NCBI RefSeq assembly: GCF_002022275.1 | Contig: NZ_MSDF01000024.1 | Span: 1 to 64,000 of the forward strand | Source: Pseudomonas fluorescens | GTDB lineage: Bacteria; Pseudomonadota; Gammaproteobacteria; Pseudomonadales; Pseudomonadaceae | Reading direction: 5' to 3' | DNA length: 64,000 nt | Part shown: positions 16,220-25,026 of the stretch, in pieces | Numbering within the stretch: the first letter of the stretch is position 1 | Layout: every line of letters starts with the position of its first letter | Translations under genes and position numbers: made by a program | Notes under the pieces: model-generated | Told to the model about the DNA's origin: nothing | The model's input: the letters and a program-made list of their open reading frames with translations, nothing else | The model's database searches: none

Positions 16220-17368
16220 ATGAGCAGCACCTTCTTCATTCCCGCCGTGAACATCATGGGCACCGACTGCCTCGACGAAGCCATGACCGCCATCCGCAAC
16301 TACGGCTTTCGCAAGGCGTTGATCGTCACCGACGCCGGGCTGGCCAAGGCGGGCGTGGCAAGCATGATTGCCGAGAAGCTGGCGATGCAAGACATCGACT
16401 CGGTGATCTACGACGGCGCCAAGCCCAACCCCAACGTGGAAAACGTTGAGAAAGGCCTGGTGCTGCTCGAGGCCAATGCCTGTGATTTCGTGGTGTCTCT
16501 CGGCGGCGGCTCGCCCCATGACTGCGCCAAGGGCATCGCGCTGTGCGCCACCAACGGTGGGCATATTGGCGATTACGAAGGTGTCGACCGATCGAGCAAA
16601 CCGCAGCTGCCACTGGTGGCGATCAACACCACCGCCGGCACCGCCAGCGAGATGACCCGTTTCTGCATCATCACCGACGAAACCCGTCACGTGAAAATGG
16701 CCATCGTCGACCGTAACGTCACGCCGTTGTTGTCGGTCAACGACCCGGCGCTGATGGTCGGCATGCCCAAAGGCCTCACAGCCGCCACTGGCATGGACGC
16801 CCTGACTCACGCGATTGAAGCCTACGTGTCCACCGCCGCCACACCGATCACCGACGCCTGTGCGATCAAGGCCATTGAACTCATCAGCGCCAACCTGCGC
16901 CTGGCGGTGCGTGATGGCGGCGACATGACTGCGCGGGAAAATATGGCGTACGCGCAGTTTCTCGCGGGCATGGCCTTCAACAATGCGTCGCTCGGTTTTG
17001 TGCATGCCATGGCGCACCAATTGGGCGGGTTGTACGACTTGCCCCACGGCGTGTGCAACGCGGTGCTGCTGCCCCATGTGCAGAGTTTCAACGCGAGTGT
17101 CAGCGCCAAGCGCTTGAGCGACGTGGCGCGCGCGTTGGGCGCCGATATCAAGGGGATCACGCCGGAGGAGGGCGCCCAGGCGGCCATCGCGGCGATTCGC
17201 GCGCTGTCTCAGGACGTTGAAATTCCCGCCGGCTTGCGCGAGTTGGGCGCCAAATTGCAGGACATCCCGTTGCTGGCCACCCATGCGTTGAAGGATGCCT
17301 GCGGGCTGACCAACCCTCGGCGGGCTGATCAGCGTCAGATCGAGGAGATCTTTCGCAGCGCGTTCTGA
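16220..17368 (+). CDS. Iron-containing alcohol dehydrogenase (group III, YiaY/ErcA-like)
   Basis: A 382-residue NAD-dependent, Fe(II)-type alcohol dehydrogenase. The nucleotide-binding GGGSPHD is at residues 95-101, followed by TTAGTASEMTRFCII. The metal-binding histidines lie in MDALTHAIEAY and HAMAHQLGGLYDLPHG. Length and motifs match YiaY/AdhB. It interconverts short-chain alcohols and aldehydes in the cytoplasm. A good ribosome site (ctgagga) precedes the ATG, and a perfect Anr box upstream predicts induction at low oxygen, fitting a fermentative or redox-balancing role. Confidence 0.9.
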   Translation: MSSTFFIPAVNIMGTDCLDEAMTAIRNYGFRKALIVTDAGLAKAGVASMIAEKLAMQDIDSVIYDGAKPNPNVENVEKGLVLLEANACDFVVSLGGGSPHDCAKGIALCATNGGHIGDYEGVDRSSKPQLPLVAINTTAGTASEMTRFCIITDETRHVKMAIVDRNVTPLLSVNDPALMVGMPKGLTAATGMDALTHAIEAYVSTAATPITDACAIKAIELISANLRLAVRDGGDMTARENMAYAQFLAGMAFNNASLGFVHAMAHQLGGLYDLPHGVCNAVLLPHVQSFNASVSAKRLSDVARALGADIKGITPEEGAQAAIAAIRALSQDVEIPAGLRELGAKLQDIPLLATHALKDACGLTNPRRADQRQIEEIFRSAF

Positions 17369-17389
17369 ATAGGGCAGTTGTGCGCTGCA

Positions 17390-17449
17390 AGCGGTAAGCT
17401 ACAAGCTGAACTGCATTCAACTTGAGCATGAAGCTTGCGGCTTGCCGCT
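17390..17449. repeat. Imperfect inverted repeat (AAGCTTGC-rich)
   Basis: Arms 17390-17407 and 17432-17449 (agcggtaagctacaagct against agcttgcggcttgccgct) pair at 15 of 18 positions. Such agctt/caagct-rich palindromes recur between Pseudomonas genes and differ from the GTGGGAGC REPs. It lies between the alcohol dehydrogenase and epimerase genes and could act as a weak terminator or mRNA-end structure. Confidence 0.5.
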
Positions 17450-17462
17450 GAGGTCCCCCCCT

Positions 17463-18137
17463 ATGAGAGTCCTGCTTTTCGGCGCCACCGGCATGGTCGG
17501 CCAAGGCGTGCTGCGCGAGTGCCTGCTGGCCGATGACGTACAGGAAGTCGTCGCCGTCGGCCGCACGCCCTTGACCCAGGAACACGGCAAGCTGCACCAG
17601 GTGTTGCACAGCGACATGCTGGACTTCCAACCCCTGGAAAACCTGCTGCAAGGCTTTGATGCCTGCTTCTTCTGCCTTGGTGTGTCGTCGGCGGGCATGA
17701 ATGAAGTCAAGTACACCCACCTCACCTATGACCTGACGCTGGTCGCGGCCAGCACCCTGGCGCGGCTCAACCCGCAGATGACCTTTATCTATGTGTCCGG
17801 TGCCGGCACCGACAGCTCCGAGGCGGGCAAGTCGATGTGGGCGCGGGTCAAGGGCAAGACCGAGAACGCCTTGCTGCGCCTGCCGTTCAAGGCGGTGTAC
17901 CTGTTCCGGCCCGGGGTGATTCAGCCGCTCTACGGCGTGCGCTCGAAGACGCCGCTGTATCAATCTTTCTATACCGTGCTCGGGCCAGTGCTTTCATTCT
18001 TTCGCCGGATAAAACCGGGTTGGGTGGTGAGCACTGAAACGGTCGGTCGGGCAATGTTGCAAGCGGCGAGTGTGGGGGCGCCGCAACCGGTGGTTGAGCA
18101 GGCCGAGATCAATCGCTTGGCCGACGAGCGCCGCTGA
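17463..18137 (+). CDS. NAD(P)-binding epimerase/reductase-like protein (atypical SDR)
   Basis: Start at the ATG at 17463 (MRVLLFGATGMVGQG). The 224-residue protein has the GATGxxGxG nucleotide-binding motif at residues 7-15 and a FRPGVIQPL segment typical of the NAD(P)H-binding / oxidoreductase HTATIP2-like SDR group. The usual active-site YxxxK is not obvious, so catalysis is uncertain. The stop overlaps the ATG of the following LysR gene by one base (TGATG), so the two are translationally coupled. Confidence 0.8.
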   Translation: MRVLLFGATGMVGQGVLRECLLADDVQEVVAVGRTPLTQEHGKLHQVLHSDMLDFQPLENLLQGFDACFFCLGVSSAGMNEVKYTHLTYDLTLVAASTLARLNPQMTFIYVSGAGTDSSEAGKSMWARVKGKTENALLRLPFKAVYLFRPGVIQPLYGVRSKTPLYQSFYTVLGPVLSFFRRIKPGWVVSTETVGRAMLQAASVGAPQPVVEQAEINRLADERR

Positions 18138-19048
18138 TGTTGCACAAAAGTCTGGTTCGCCGCCTGGACCTGATCACCTTGCAGTTGTTTGTCGCGGTGT
18201 TCGAGGAGGGCACGCTGACCCGCGCCGCGGCCCGCGAAGCCATCGCTGTGTCGGCCGCCAGTAAGCGCCTGATGGAATTGGAGCAGGTGCTGGGCGTCAG
18301 CCTGTTTGTGCGACGCGCCAAGGGCATGGACCTGACAGCCGCCGGTGAGACGCTGTTGCACCATGCACGGCAGATGCTGTTCAACGTCGAAAAAATGGGC
18401 CTGGAACTGGGCGAGCACAGCCACGGCGTGCGCGGTTATGTGCGCATGCTGGCGAATCTGTCGGCGATTATTCAGTTCCTTCCTGAAGATTTGCGAGACT
18501 TTTCCGAGCTGCACCCGGCGGTGAAAACCGATCTGGAAGAACGCCCCAGCCATGGCGTGGTGCAAGGCGTGCTGGACGGGGTGGCTGACCTGGGCATCTG
18601 TTCCAGCGACACCGACACCAAAGGCTTGCCCAGCGTTGTTTATCGTCACGACAAACTGGTGGTGCTGATGCCGGCGGACCATCCGCTGGCGTCGCGCACA
18701 AGCCTGGCGTTTGCCGAAACCCTGGGCAGCGATTACGTCGGCCTGCATGCGGCCAGTTCCATCAACATGCGCACTCACGCCGCCGCGCGTGAGGCGGGCC
18801 AGACACTGCGCCTGCGCATTCACGTGCCGGGGTTTGATGCAATGTGCCGGATGGTGCAGGCGAACATGGGCATCGGCATCCTGCCGCAGAAAGCCTATGA
18901 ACTGTTTGGCCGCGCGCTGGGCTTGCATGCTGTGCCGCTGACGGATGCGTGGTCCGATCGCCGGTTGATTCTGGTGGTGCGCGATGAGGTGCAGTTGTCC
19001 CCAGTGAGCCGGTTGTTGTTTGAATATCTGCGCGGGGCGTTGGATTAG
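18137..19048 (+). CDS. LysR-family transcriptional regulator
   Basis: A 303-residue LysR regulator. The HTH is at about residues 12-70 (LQLFVAVFEEGTLTRAAARE, VSAASKRLMELEQVLGV) and the effector domain runs from about 95 to 290. It is coupled to the upstream epimerase-like gene by a one-base overlap. LysR proteins normally control a neighbouring divergent target; here none is divergent, so the target may be the epimerase gene itself or the CaiB operon 440 bp downstream. That link is only positional. Confidence 0.85.
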   Translation: MLHKSLVRRLDLITLQLFVAVFEEGTLTRAAAREAIAVSAASKRLMELEQVLGVSLFVRRAKGMDLTAAGETLLHHARQMLFNVEKMGLELGEHSHGVRGYVRMLANLSAIIQFLPEDLRDFSELHPAVKTDLEERPSHGVVQGVLDGVADLGICSSDTDTKGLPSVVYRHDKLVVLMPADHPLASRTSLAFAETLGSDYVGLHAASSINMRTHAAAREAGQTLRLRIHVPGFDAMCRMVQANMGIGILPQKAYELFGRALGLHAVPLTDAWSDRRLILVVRDEVQLSPVSRLLFEYLRGALD

Positions 19049-19073
19049 GTGAAACCCTGGTGGCCTCATTGCA

Positions 19074-19305
19074 GCATAGGTATCTACACAACTTTAACTC
19101 TACGCATAAACCCGAGCAGATAGGGCTGTTGTGGCGAGCGGGCTTGTCCCGCGTTGGGCTGCGTAGCAGCCCCAAAGGGAAGAATGCGGTGGGTCAGGTA
19201 TTCCAGCGCGTCCGGTTTTAGGGCCGCTTCGCAGCCCAACGCGGGACAAGCCCGCTCGCCACAGGAAAATTCGGTAGCCCCTGAAAGTTGTATAGATACC
19301 TATGC
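19074..19305. repeat. Nested inverted-repeat element
   Basis: Outer arms 19074-19095 and 19284-19305 are 22-bp inverted repeats with one mismatch. Inside them lie perfect 33-bp inverted repeats, 19131-19163 and 19230-19262, of a second REP family (GTGGCGAGCGGGCTTGTCCC). The whole 232-bp unit could fold into one long cruciform or hairpin. The outer arms are unlike REP sequence. It resembles a MITE-like unit or a REPIN inserted into an older palindrome, and no protein is encoded. Confidence 0.7.
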
Positions 19306-19375
19306 TCATCGCAGGCAAGCCAGCTCCCACAGTGGAATGCGGTCACCTGTGGGAGCCGGGATTGCCCGCGATAGC
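19306..19375. repeat. REP pair adjoining the nested element
   Basis: One REP half in one orientation (gcaggcaagccagctcccac) is followed 17 bases later by a half in the other orientation (gtgggagccgggattgcccg). The halves are arranged tail to tail, unlike the head-to-head REPINs elsewhere in the window. They fill most of the rest of the 439-bp gene-free gap, where I see no other gene. Confidence 0.65.
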
Positions 19376-19467
19376 GATCTATGAGCGTTCGCCATTCGCG
19401 AACGCTCCTTGCCAACTGACGGTTGGATTTCCCCCATTGGCGTCCTCTAGTCTTGGCCGCACATTCC

Positions 19468-19475
19468 AAGAATAA
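19468..19475 (+). promoter_or_regulatory. Crc/Hfq catabolite-repression motif candidate
   Basis: AAGAATAA fits the AANAANAA Hfq/Crc target and directly precedes the ribosome site (agagg) of the CaiB-type gene. This placement is typical of translational catabolite repression in Pseudomonas and would silence the operon when preferred carbon sources are present. Confidence 0.45.
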
Positions 19476-19487
19476 GAGGTACACCCG

Positions 19488-20681
19488 ATGACGGCTCCCC
19501 TGAGCGGTATCAAGGTGATCGAGATCGGCACGCTGATCGCTGCGCCGTTCGCCGCGCGGCTGATGGCCGAGTTTGGCGCCGAGGTGATCAAGATCGAAGC
19601 CGTGGGGCAGGGCGATCCGCTTCGCAAATGGCGAAAGCTGCACGAAGGCACCTCGCTGTGGTGGTACCTGCAGTCGCGCAACAAGAAGTCCCTGGCGCTG
19701 GACCTCAAGTCGCCTGAGGGGCTGGACCTGATCAAGCAACTGCTCGGCGACGCCGACGTGCTCATCGAGAACCTGCGCCCCGGTGGCCTCGAGAAACTTG
19801 GCCTGGGTTGGGAGGTGCTGCACGCCATCAACCCCAAGCTGACCCTGGTGCGTATTTCCGGCTACGGCCAAACCGGCCCGTACCGCGACCGCCCGGGTTT
19901 TGGTGCGATCGGCGAGGCCATGGGCGGCATTCGCTACACCACCGGCAACCCGGATTCGCCCCCGGCGCGGGTGGGCGTGAGCCTCGGTGATTCGCTGGCG
20001 TCCCTGCACGGCGTGATCGGTGCTTTGATGTCGCTGCTGCGGGTCAAGACTGGCCAGGGTGACGGGCAGATTGTCGATGTGTCCCTGGCCGAAAGCGTGT
20101 TCAACCTGATGGAAAGCCTGGTGCCGGAATACGACATGCTCGGCCACGTGCGTGAACGCAGCGGTGGCGCCTTGCCCGGCATCGCGCCGTCCAACACCTA
20201 CCTGACCGCCGACGGCGCTTATGTGGTGATCGCTGGTAACAGCGACCCGATCTACAAACGCCTGATGAATACCATCGGCCGCGCCGACCTGGCCGAAGCC
20301 GCCGAATTCGCCCACAACGACGGCCGCGCGGCCAAAAGTGGTTTGCTCGACGCAGCCATTACCCACTGGACCAGCAGCCTGCCCATCGACCAGGTGCTGA
20401 GCGCGCTGGAAGCTGCCGAAGTGCCGGCCGGGCGTATCTACTCCGTGGCCGATATCGTCAGCGACCCGCACTATCAGGCGCGCGACATGCTGCTGGATGC
20501 CGAGCTGCCCGGCGGCATGTCGGTGAAGATGCCCGGCATTGTGCCCAAGCTGTCCGACACCCCGGGCAGCGTGAACTGGCAAGGGCCAACCCTGGGCCAG
20601 CACACTGACGACATCCTTGGCAGCCTGGGCCTGACCGGTGCCGATATCCAACGCCTGAAAACCTCGGGAGTGGTGCAATGA
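19488..20681 (+). CDS. Family III CoA-transferase (CaiB/BaiF)
   Basis: A 397-residue CaiB/BaiF CoA-transferase. The N-terminal GIKVIEIGTLIAAPFAARLM and RISGYGQTGPYRDRPGF (near residue 121) are family hallmarks. The enzyme moves CoA from a donor such as succinyl-CoA or acetyl-CoA to a carboxylic acid. Its stop overlaps the ATG of the HMG-CoA lyase gene (ATGA), so the activated acid is probably the lyase substrate. An A-rich AAGAATAA beside the ribosome site suggests Crc/Hfq control. Confidence 0.9.
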   Translation: MTAPLSGIKVIEIGTLIAAPFAARLMAEFGAEVIKIEAVGQGDPLRKWRKLHEGTSLWWYLQSRNKKSLALDLKSPEGLDLIKQLLGDADVLIENLRPGGLEKLGLGWEVLHAINPKLTLVRISGYGQTGPYRDRPGFGAIGEAMGGIRYTTGNPDSPPARVGVSLGDSLASLHGVIGALMSLLRVKTGQGDGQIVDVSLAESVFNLMESLVPEYDMLGHVRERSGGALPGIAPSNTYLTADGAYVVIAGNSDPIYKRLMNTIGRADLAEAAEFAHNDGRAAKSGLLDAAITHWTSSLPIDQVLSALEAAEVPAGRIYSVADIVSDPHYQARDMLLDAELPGGMSVKMPGIVPKLSDTPGSVNWQGPTLGQHTDDILGSLGLTGADIQRLKTSGVVQ

Positions 20682-21619
20682 TCACTGATTATTCTGACAC
20701 GCTGATCGTGCAGGAAGTGTCCCCGCGCGATGGGCTGCAAATCGAGCCGACCTGGGTGGAGACGGCCGACAAGATCGCCTTGATCGACCAGCTTTCCCTC
20801 GCCGGTTTTTCGCGAATTGAAGCCGGTTCGTTCGTCTCGCCCAAGGCTATCCCGGCGCTACGTGATGGCGAGCAAGTGTTTCAGGGCATCACACGCAAAC
20901 CCGGTGTGATCTATGTGGCGCTGATCCCCAACCTCAAGGGCGCCCAGCGCGCCATCGAGTCCCGCGCGGATGAACTGAACCTGGTGATGTCCGCCAGCCA
21001 GACCCACAACCTGGCCAATATGCGCATGCGTTGCGAGGCGTCGTTGGCCGCATTCGGTGACATCACCCGCTTTGCCGCCGATTACCCGGTGCGTCTGAAT
21101 GGCAGCATCGCCACCACGTTTGGCTGCCCGTTCGAAGGCAAGATCGACGAAGACCGTGTGCTGCAGATTGTGGAGGCCTATCAGGAACTCGGCATTCAAG
21201 GTATCAGCCTCGCCGACACCACCGGCATGGCCAATCCAAGGCAGGTCGAGCGTCTGGTCAAACGCGTGTTGCAGCGCGTCTCGGCCAGCGACCTGACCCT
21301 GCATTTCCACAACACGCGCGGCCTGGGTTTGTGCAATGTGCTGGCTGCTTATGAAGCCGGTGCCCGTCGCTTCGACGCCGCGCTCGGTGGCCTCGGTGGT
21401 TGCCCCTTTGCGCCAGGCGCCTCGGGCAATATCTGCACCGAAGACCTGGTGAACCTGTGCGAGGAGGTCGGTATTCACACCGGCATCGATCTGCCACACC
21501 TGCTGCACATGTCCCGTCGCCTGCCTGCCTTGCTGGGCCATGAGTTGCCCGGCCAAGTTGCCAAGGCCGGGCGCAATTGCGACCTGCATCCACCACCGGA
21601 CTACATCGCCACGCTGTAA
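20678..21619 (+). CDS. Hydroxymethylglutaryl-CoA lyase family enzyme
   Basis: A 313-residue HMGL-like TIM-barrel lyase. VQEVSPRDGLQIEP near residue 10 provides the metal/acid residues, LHFHNTRGLGL the HxH metal pair, and GGCPFAPGASGN the conserved cysteine loop of HMG-CoA lyase. It cleaves 3-hydroxy-3-methylglutaryl-CoA to acetoacetate and acetyl-CoA. It is coupled to the CoA-transferase gene and followed by an MFS permease gene. No leucine-degradation genes (liu) are adjacent, so the unit looks like a pathway for an external hydroxy-diacid. Confidence 0.88.
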   Translation: MITDYSDTLIVQEVSPRDGLQIEPTWVETADKIALIDQLSLAGFSRIEAGSFVSPKAIPALRDGEQVFQGITRKPGVIYVALIPNLKGAQRAIESRADELNLVMSASQTHNLANMRMRCEASLAAFGDITRFAADYPVRLNGSIATTFGCPFEGKIDEDRVLQIVEAYQELGIQGISLADTTGMANPRQVERLVKRVLQRVSASDLTLHFHNTRGLGLCNVLAAYEAGARRFDAALGGLGGCPFAPGASGNICTEDLVNLCEEVGIHTGIDLPHLLHMSRRLPALLGHELPGQVAKAGRNCDLHPPPDYIATL

Positions 21620-21678
21620 CCCTGCACCAGACAACAAAAACAATCGGACGCCGTTGAGCAGTCCGCTGGAGAGAAAGC

Positions 21679-23010
21679 ATGAGCACTAATACGTTGGAGG
21701 CCGGCGCGCGCCCGGCCGCTGAAATCGATGCTGAAAAAGCCCTGGTCAGCAAGGTCGCCTGGCGCCTGATGCCGCTGATCATGGTGTGTTATTTGTTCGC
21801 GTTTTTTGACCGTATCAACATCAGCTTCGCCAAGTTCCAGCTGCAAACCGACCTGAGCCTGAGCGACACCGCCTACGGCTTGGGCGCCGGGTTGTTTGTG
21901 GTGGGGTATGTGATCTTCGAAGTGCCGAGCAACATGATGCTGTACAAGGTCGGCGCGCGGCGCTGGATCGCGCGGATCATGATGTCGTGGGGGCTGGCGA
22001 CGGCGGCCATGGTGTTTGTCACGGCCGAATGGCAGTTTTATGGGCTGCGCTTCATCATCGGCGCGATGGAGGCGGGTTTCGCGCCGGGCGTGCTTTATTA
22101 CCTGACCTTGTGGTTCCCGCAGCATTTCCGTGGGCGGATTACCTCGATGCTGTTTCTCGCGTCGGCATTCGCGGGGCTGGTGGGCGCGCCGTTTTCCGGC
22201 CTGGTGCTGGAGCACCTCGATGGCGTGCTGCAAATGCGCGGCTGGCACTGGCTGTTTCTGCTCGGCGGCTTGCCGTGCATCGGCCTGGGTTTTCTGGTGC
22301 TGACCCGGCTCAAGGATCGCATTGAAGATGCCCACTGGCTGACGACGGAGGAGAAGACCTTGCTGTCGAGCCGCATCGCCAAACATGAGCCGAATCAGCA
22401 CGGCGGTTCTTTGTTGTCGGCGATCCGTATTCCGGGTTTCCTGATGCTCGGCTTTATCTACTTTCTGATTCAGGTGGCGTCCTACGGCCTTAATTTCTGG
22501 GCGCCGCAATTGATCCGCAGCGCCGGTACCCAAAGCCCGGTGATGATTGGCCTGCTCACGGCGATTCCTTATGTGTGCGGTGCGATCAGCATGGTGGTGA
22601 TCGGGCGGCTGTCGGATGCGACGGGCGAGCGACGCAAGTTTGTCTGCGGGCTGGTGGTGCTCGGTGCAGTGGGCTTCTTCAGCGCCGGGATCTTTGCCGA
22701 TCACACCACCTTCCTGATCATCGCCCTGGGCATGCTGGGCGCCGGCATTATTGCGTCGATCCCGACCTTCTGGACCCTGCCGCCGAAACTGCTGGCTGGC
22801 GCGGGGGCCGGTGCGGCGGGTGGCATCGCGGTGATCAACACGCTGGGGCAGTTCGGCGGTATCGTCAGCCCGGTGATGGTGGGGCGCATCAAGGACCTCA
22901 CTGGCAGCACCACCCCGGCGCTGTATGTGATCGGCGTGTGCGCGCTGTTGGCGGCGGCGCTGCTGCTGTGGGGCCTGCCGCAAAAACTGCGTACGCTGGA
23001 CAAGGGCTGA
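21679..23010 (+). CDS. MFS transporter, anion:cation symporter (ACS) family
   Basis: A 443-residue, 12-helix major facilitator. The early YLFAFFDRINISFAKFQLQ motif and the loop after helix 2 (GYVIFEVPSNMMLYKVG) are characteristic of the ACS group, which imports carboxylates such as phthalate, tartrate and glucarate. It lies 59 bases after the lyase gene with a clear ribosome site (ggagag). An A-rich stretch (AACAAAAACAA) lies in the gap. It probably imports the acid processed by the CoA-transferase and lyase. Confidence 0.88.
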   Translation: MSTNTLEAGARPAAEIDAEKALVSKVAWRLMPLIMVCYLFAFFDRINISFAKFQLQTDLSLSDTAYGLGAGLFVVGYVIFEVPSNMMLYKVGARRWIARIMMSWGLATAAMVFVTAEWQFYGLRFIIGAMEAGFAPGVLYYLTLWFPQHFRGRITSMLFLASAFAGLVGAPFSGLVLEHLDGVLQMRGWHWLFLLGGLPCIGLGFLVLTRLKDRIEDAHWLTTEEKTLLSSRIAKHEPNQHGGSLLSAIRIPGFLMLGFIYFLIQVASYGLNFWAPQLIRSAGTQSPVMIGLLTAIPYVCGAISMVVIGRLSDATGERRKFVCGLVVLGAVGFFSAGIFADHTTFLIIALGMLGAGIIASIPTFWTLPPKLLAGAGAGAAGGIAVINTLGQFGGIVSPVMVGRIKDLTGSTTPALYVIGVCALLAAALLLWGLPQKLRTLDKG

Positions 23011-23499
23011 TCAGCCCGCCGTTGCCAGTGCGCGACCGGGGGTGGCGCTGAACTGAATCAACGCCACCCCGCCGATCAACAACAACGCCCCCAGCACGCG
23101 GGGCGTTGTCAGTTGGCGCTCCACCAGGCCAAACAGGCCGAAGTGGTCGAGCATCAGCGAAGCAATAATCTGCCCGGCCATGGCCAAGGCAATAAAACCG
23201 GACGCGCCGAGCTTGGGCAGCAGCATCAGCGCCAATGAAATAAAGCACACGCCAAACGCGCCCCCGGCCCACATCCACAGCGGCGCCTGCGTGATAAACG
23301 CGAGGCTCGGCAGCGGCAGGCGCATCGCGATAATCACCGGCAGCAACACGATGATGCTCACCAGCAGCGAAGCCAGGGTGGCCCACAGCGGGTGGCCGAG
23401 CCCGCGTCCGAGGTTGGCGTTGATCGCACTTTGAAACGGCACCACCGCCCCGGCGATGACCGCCAGCGCCAACAAACCTGTCCAATGCAACGTTGTCAT
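23011..23499 (-). CDS. DMT-family membrane protein (DUF606/YdcZ-like)
   Basis: A 162-residue half-size transporter with about five helices and the typical YdcZ beginning (AVIAGAVVPFQSAINANLGR). The family is thought to dimerise to form EamA-type exporters; the substrate is unknown. The stop abuts the end of the convergent MFS gene. It is divergent from a LysR gene only 68 bp away, which is the likely regulator. Confidence 0.85.
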   Translation of the reverse strand: MTTLHWTGLLALAVIAGAVVPFQSAINANLGRGLGHPLWATLASLLVSIIVLLPVIIAMRLPLPSLAFITQAPLWMWAGGAFGVCFISLALMLLPKLGASGFIALAMAGQIIASLMLDHFGLFGLVERQLTTPRVLGALLLIGGVALIQFSATPGRALATAG

Positions 23500-23567
23500 T
23501 TCGAATTTCCCAGAGGTTTTTCTGGACTCTAGGCTATTCGTCGCGCAAATTTAAATTCCAAGTTCTT

Positions 23568-24485
23568 ATGGTAAACATGCAGCTGATGAATGATCTGCGC
23601 CGCATCGATCTTAACCTGCTGGTCATCCTTGATGCTCTGCTCAGCGAGCAGCATGTCACCCGCGCGGCTGAGCGTTTGCACCTGAGTCAGCCGGCGGTCA
23701 GCCATGCGTTGGCACGCTTGAGGGATTTGCTGGGGGACCCGCTGTTGGTGCGCCAGGGCGGTAGGCTGATGCCGACGGCGCGAGCGTTGGAGTTGGCGAC
23801 GCCCTTGGCCGAAGCGTTGGCCCATGTGCAGGCATTGTTGGCACCTGATCGGTTTGATCCGGCGTCAGCCAAACGGCGATTTCGCGTGGCAATGTCGGAC
23901 TACAGCGCGGCGATTTTCCTGCCGAATCTCGTCCGCGTCCTACGCCGTGAAGCACCGGGCATTGACCTGCAAATCATCCAGGCCAGCCGCGAAGGCATGG
24001 TCGATGGTGTGCTCAATGGTGATATCGACCTGGCAGCGGGCGTGTTCCCCGACATGCCCGCCGAACTGCGCACCACGCCGTTATTTGAAGAGCACTACAC
24101 CTGCCTGGTGGACCGCGACAGCCTGACGGAAAACAGCACACTCGATTTGCCGACCTACCTGTCGCGCCCCCATGTGCTGCTGGAAATGCGCGGCAGCGGC
24201 ACGCCGGAAATCGAGCGGGCGCTGACCGCGATTCGTCAACGGCGCCACGTAGCGATCAGCCTGCCGCACTGGGGCGTGGCGCCGCAGTTGATCCAGGGCA
24301 CGGATTTGATCCTGACCGTATCGTCGCGGGGTTTGCTCAATATCGACTATCAGCAGCTGGTGGCTGTGCCGCCACCGTTTCATATTCCGTCGTTTGCGGT
24401 TGAGCTGGCGTGGCATGTGCGGCGGGGCGGAGATTCGGGGTTGCAGTGGTTGATGGGGCGGGTGCAGGGTGTATTGCAGGGCTAA
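23568..24485 (+). CDS. LysR-family transcriptional regulator
   Basis: About 305 residues from the ATG at 23568. In-frame ATGs at 23577 and 23586 are equally plausible because none has a strong ribosome site; conserved homology begins at MNDLRRIDLNLLVILDALL. The HTH reads VTRAAERLHLSQPAVSHALA and a NodD-like effector domain follows. It is divergent from the DUF606 transporter gene and probably controls it. The next gene downstream, the toxin gene, is on the opposite strand. Confidence 0.85.
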   Translation: MVNMQLMNDLRRIDLNLLVILDALLSEQHVTRAAERLHLSQPAVSHALARLRDLLGDPLLVRQGGRLMPTARALELATPLAEALAHVQALLAPDRFDPASAKRRFRVAMSDYSAAIFLPNLVRVLRREAPGIDLQIIQASREGMVDGVLNGDIDLAAGVFPDMPAELRTTPLFEEHYTCLVDRDSLTENSTLDLPTYLSRPHVLLEMRGSGTPEIERALTAIRQRRHVAISLPHWGVAPQLIQGTDLILTVSSRGLLNIDYQQLVAVPPPFHIPSFAVELAWHVRRGGDSGLQWLMGRVQGVLQG

Positions 24486-24492
24486 ATAGTGC

Positions 24493-24777
24493 TTACCAGG
24501 AGGTGGGAGGCTGGCGGCGCGTATGAAAAATCCGCATCACCTGTAATCTCCCTTCACGAATTCGGTAGGGGACGATGTAGGGCCACCGCGGTACAACCCA
24601 CTCGCGGGTCCCCGGTACGCGGCCTTCCTTGCCCATCGCCGGAAATTCAGCGACGTATTCAAGGCCCGCCAATATCGCCTGTACAAATTCATGGGCCGCT
24701 TTGGGGTTTTCTTCGGCAATGTAGGCCGCTTCTTCGTCAAGGTTTCTGAGGGCGGCCCTCAGCCACTCAACCTGCAT
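24493..24777 (-). CDS. ParE/RelE-type toxin
   Basis: A 94-residue protein starting MQVEWLRAALRNLDEEAAYI. It shows the ParE/RelE pattern: N-terminal helix pair, EFPAMGKEGRVPGTREWVV, then PYIVPYRIREGRLQVMRIFHTRR, the conserved C-terminal strand with basic residues. ParE members poison gyrase and RelE members cut mRNA. The ATG overlaps the end of the antitoxin gene by 11 bases, the normal arrangement for a type II module. Which activity it has cannot be told from sequence alone; the fold favours ParE. Confidence 0.85.
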   Translation of the reverse strand: MQVEWLRAALRNLDEEAAYIAEENPKAAHEFVQAILAGLEYVAEFPAMGKEGRVPGTREWVVPRWPYIVPYRIREGRLQVMRIFHTRRQPPTSW

Positions 24778-25006
24778 TGATACGCCATTTATCAGCAACC
24801 GCATTGACCTCGGCAGCGGTGGCGAAGTCACCCGCATCCGCTTCTTTCAAGGCTTTCTGTATTTCCTCTATCTGCCATGCTTCACGCGACAGGTATTCAC
24901 GTAAAGCATCAACGGCGAGAAAAGATTTGCTGCGCCCGGTCGCCTTCGCGAGACTGGCAAGCGTGTCGGCGACGTCTTCCGGTATGCGTATGGACATAAC
25001 AGACAT
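24767..25006 (-). CDS. Ribbon-helix-helix antitoxin (ParD/CopG-type)
   Basis: Start at the ATG ending at 25006 (MSVMSIRIPEDVADTLASL). The 79-residue protein has an N-terminal ribbon-helix-helix (about residues 4-45, AKATGRSKSFLAVDALREYL) and an acidic C-terminal toxin-binding tail. It binds its own promoter and neutralises the downstream ParE-like toxin. A perfect 7-bp inverted repeat (CTGTAGT-N7-ACTACAG) lies 20 bases upstream as the likely operator. Confidence 0.87.
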   Translation of the reverse strand: MSVMSIRIPEDVADTLASLAKATGRSKSFLAVDALREYLSREAWQIEEIQKALKEADAGDFATAAEVNAVADKWRINAG

Positions 25007-25026
25007 AGGAGCCTCGGTGTAGTGAT

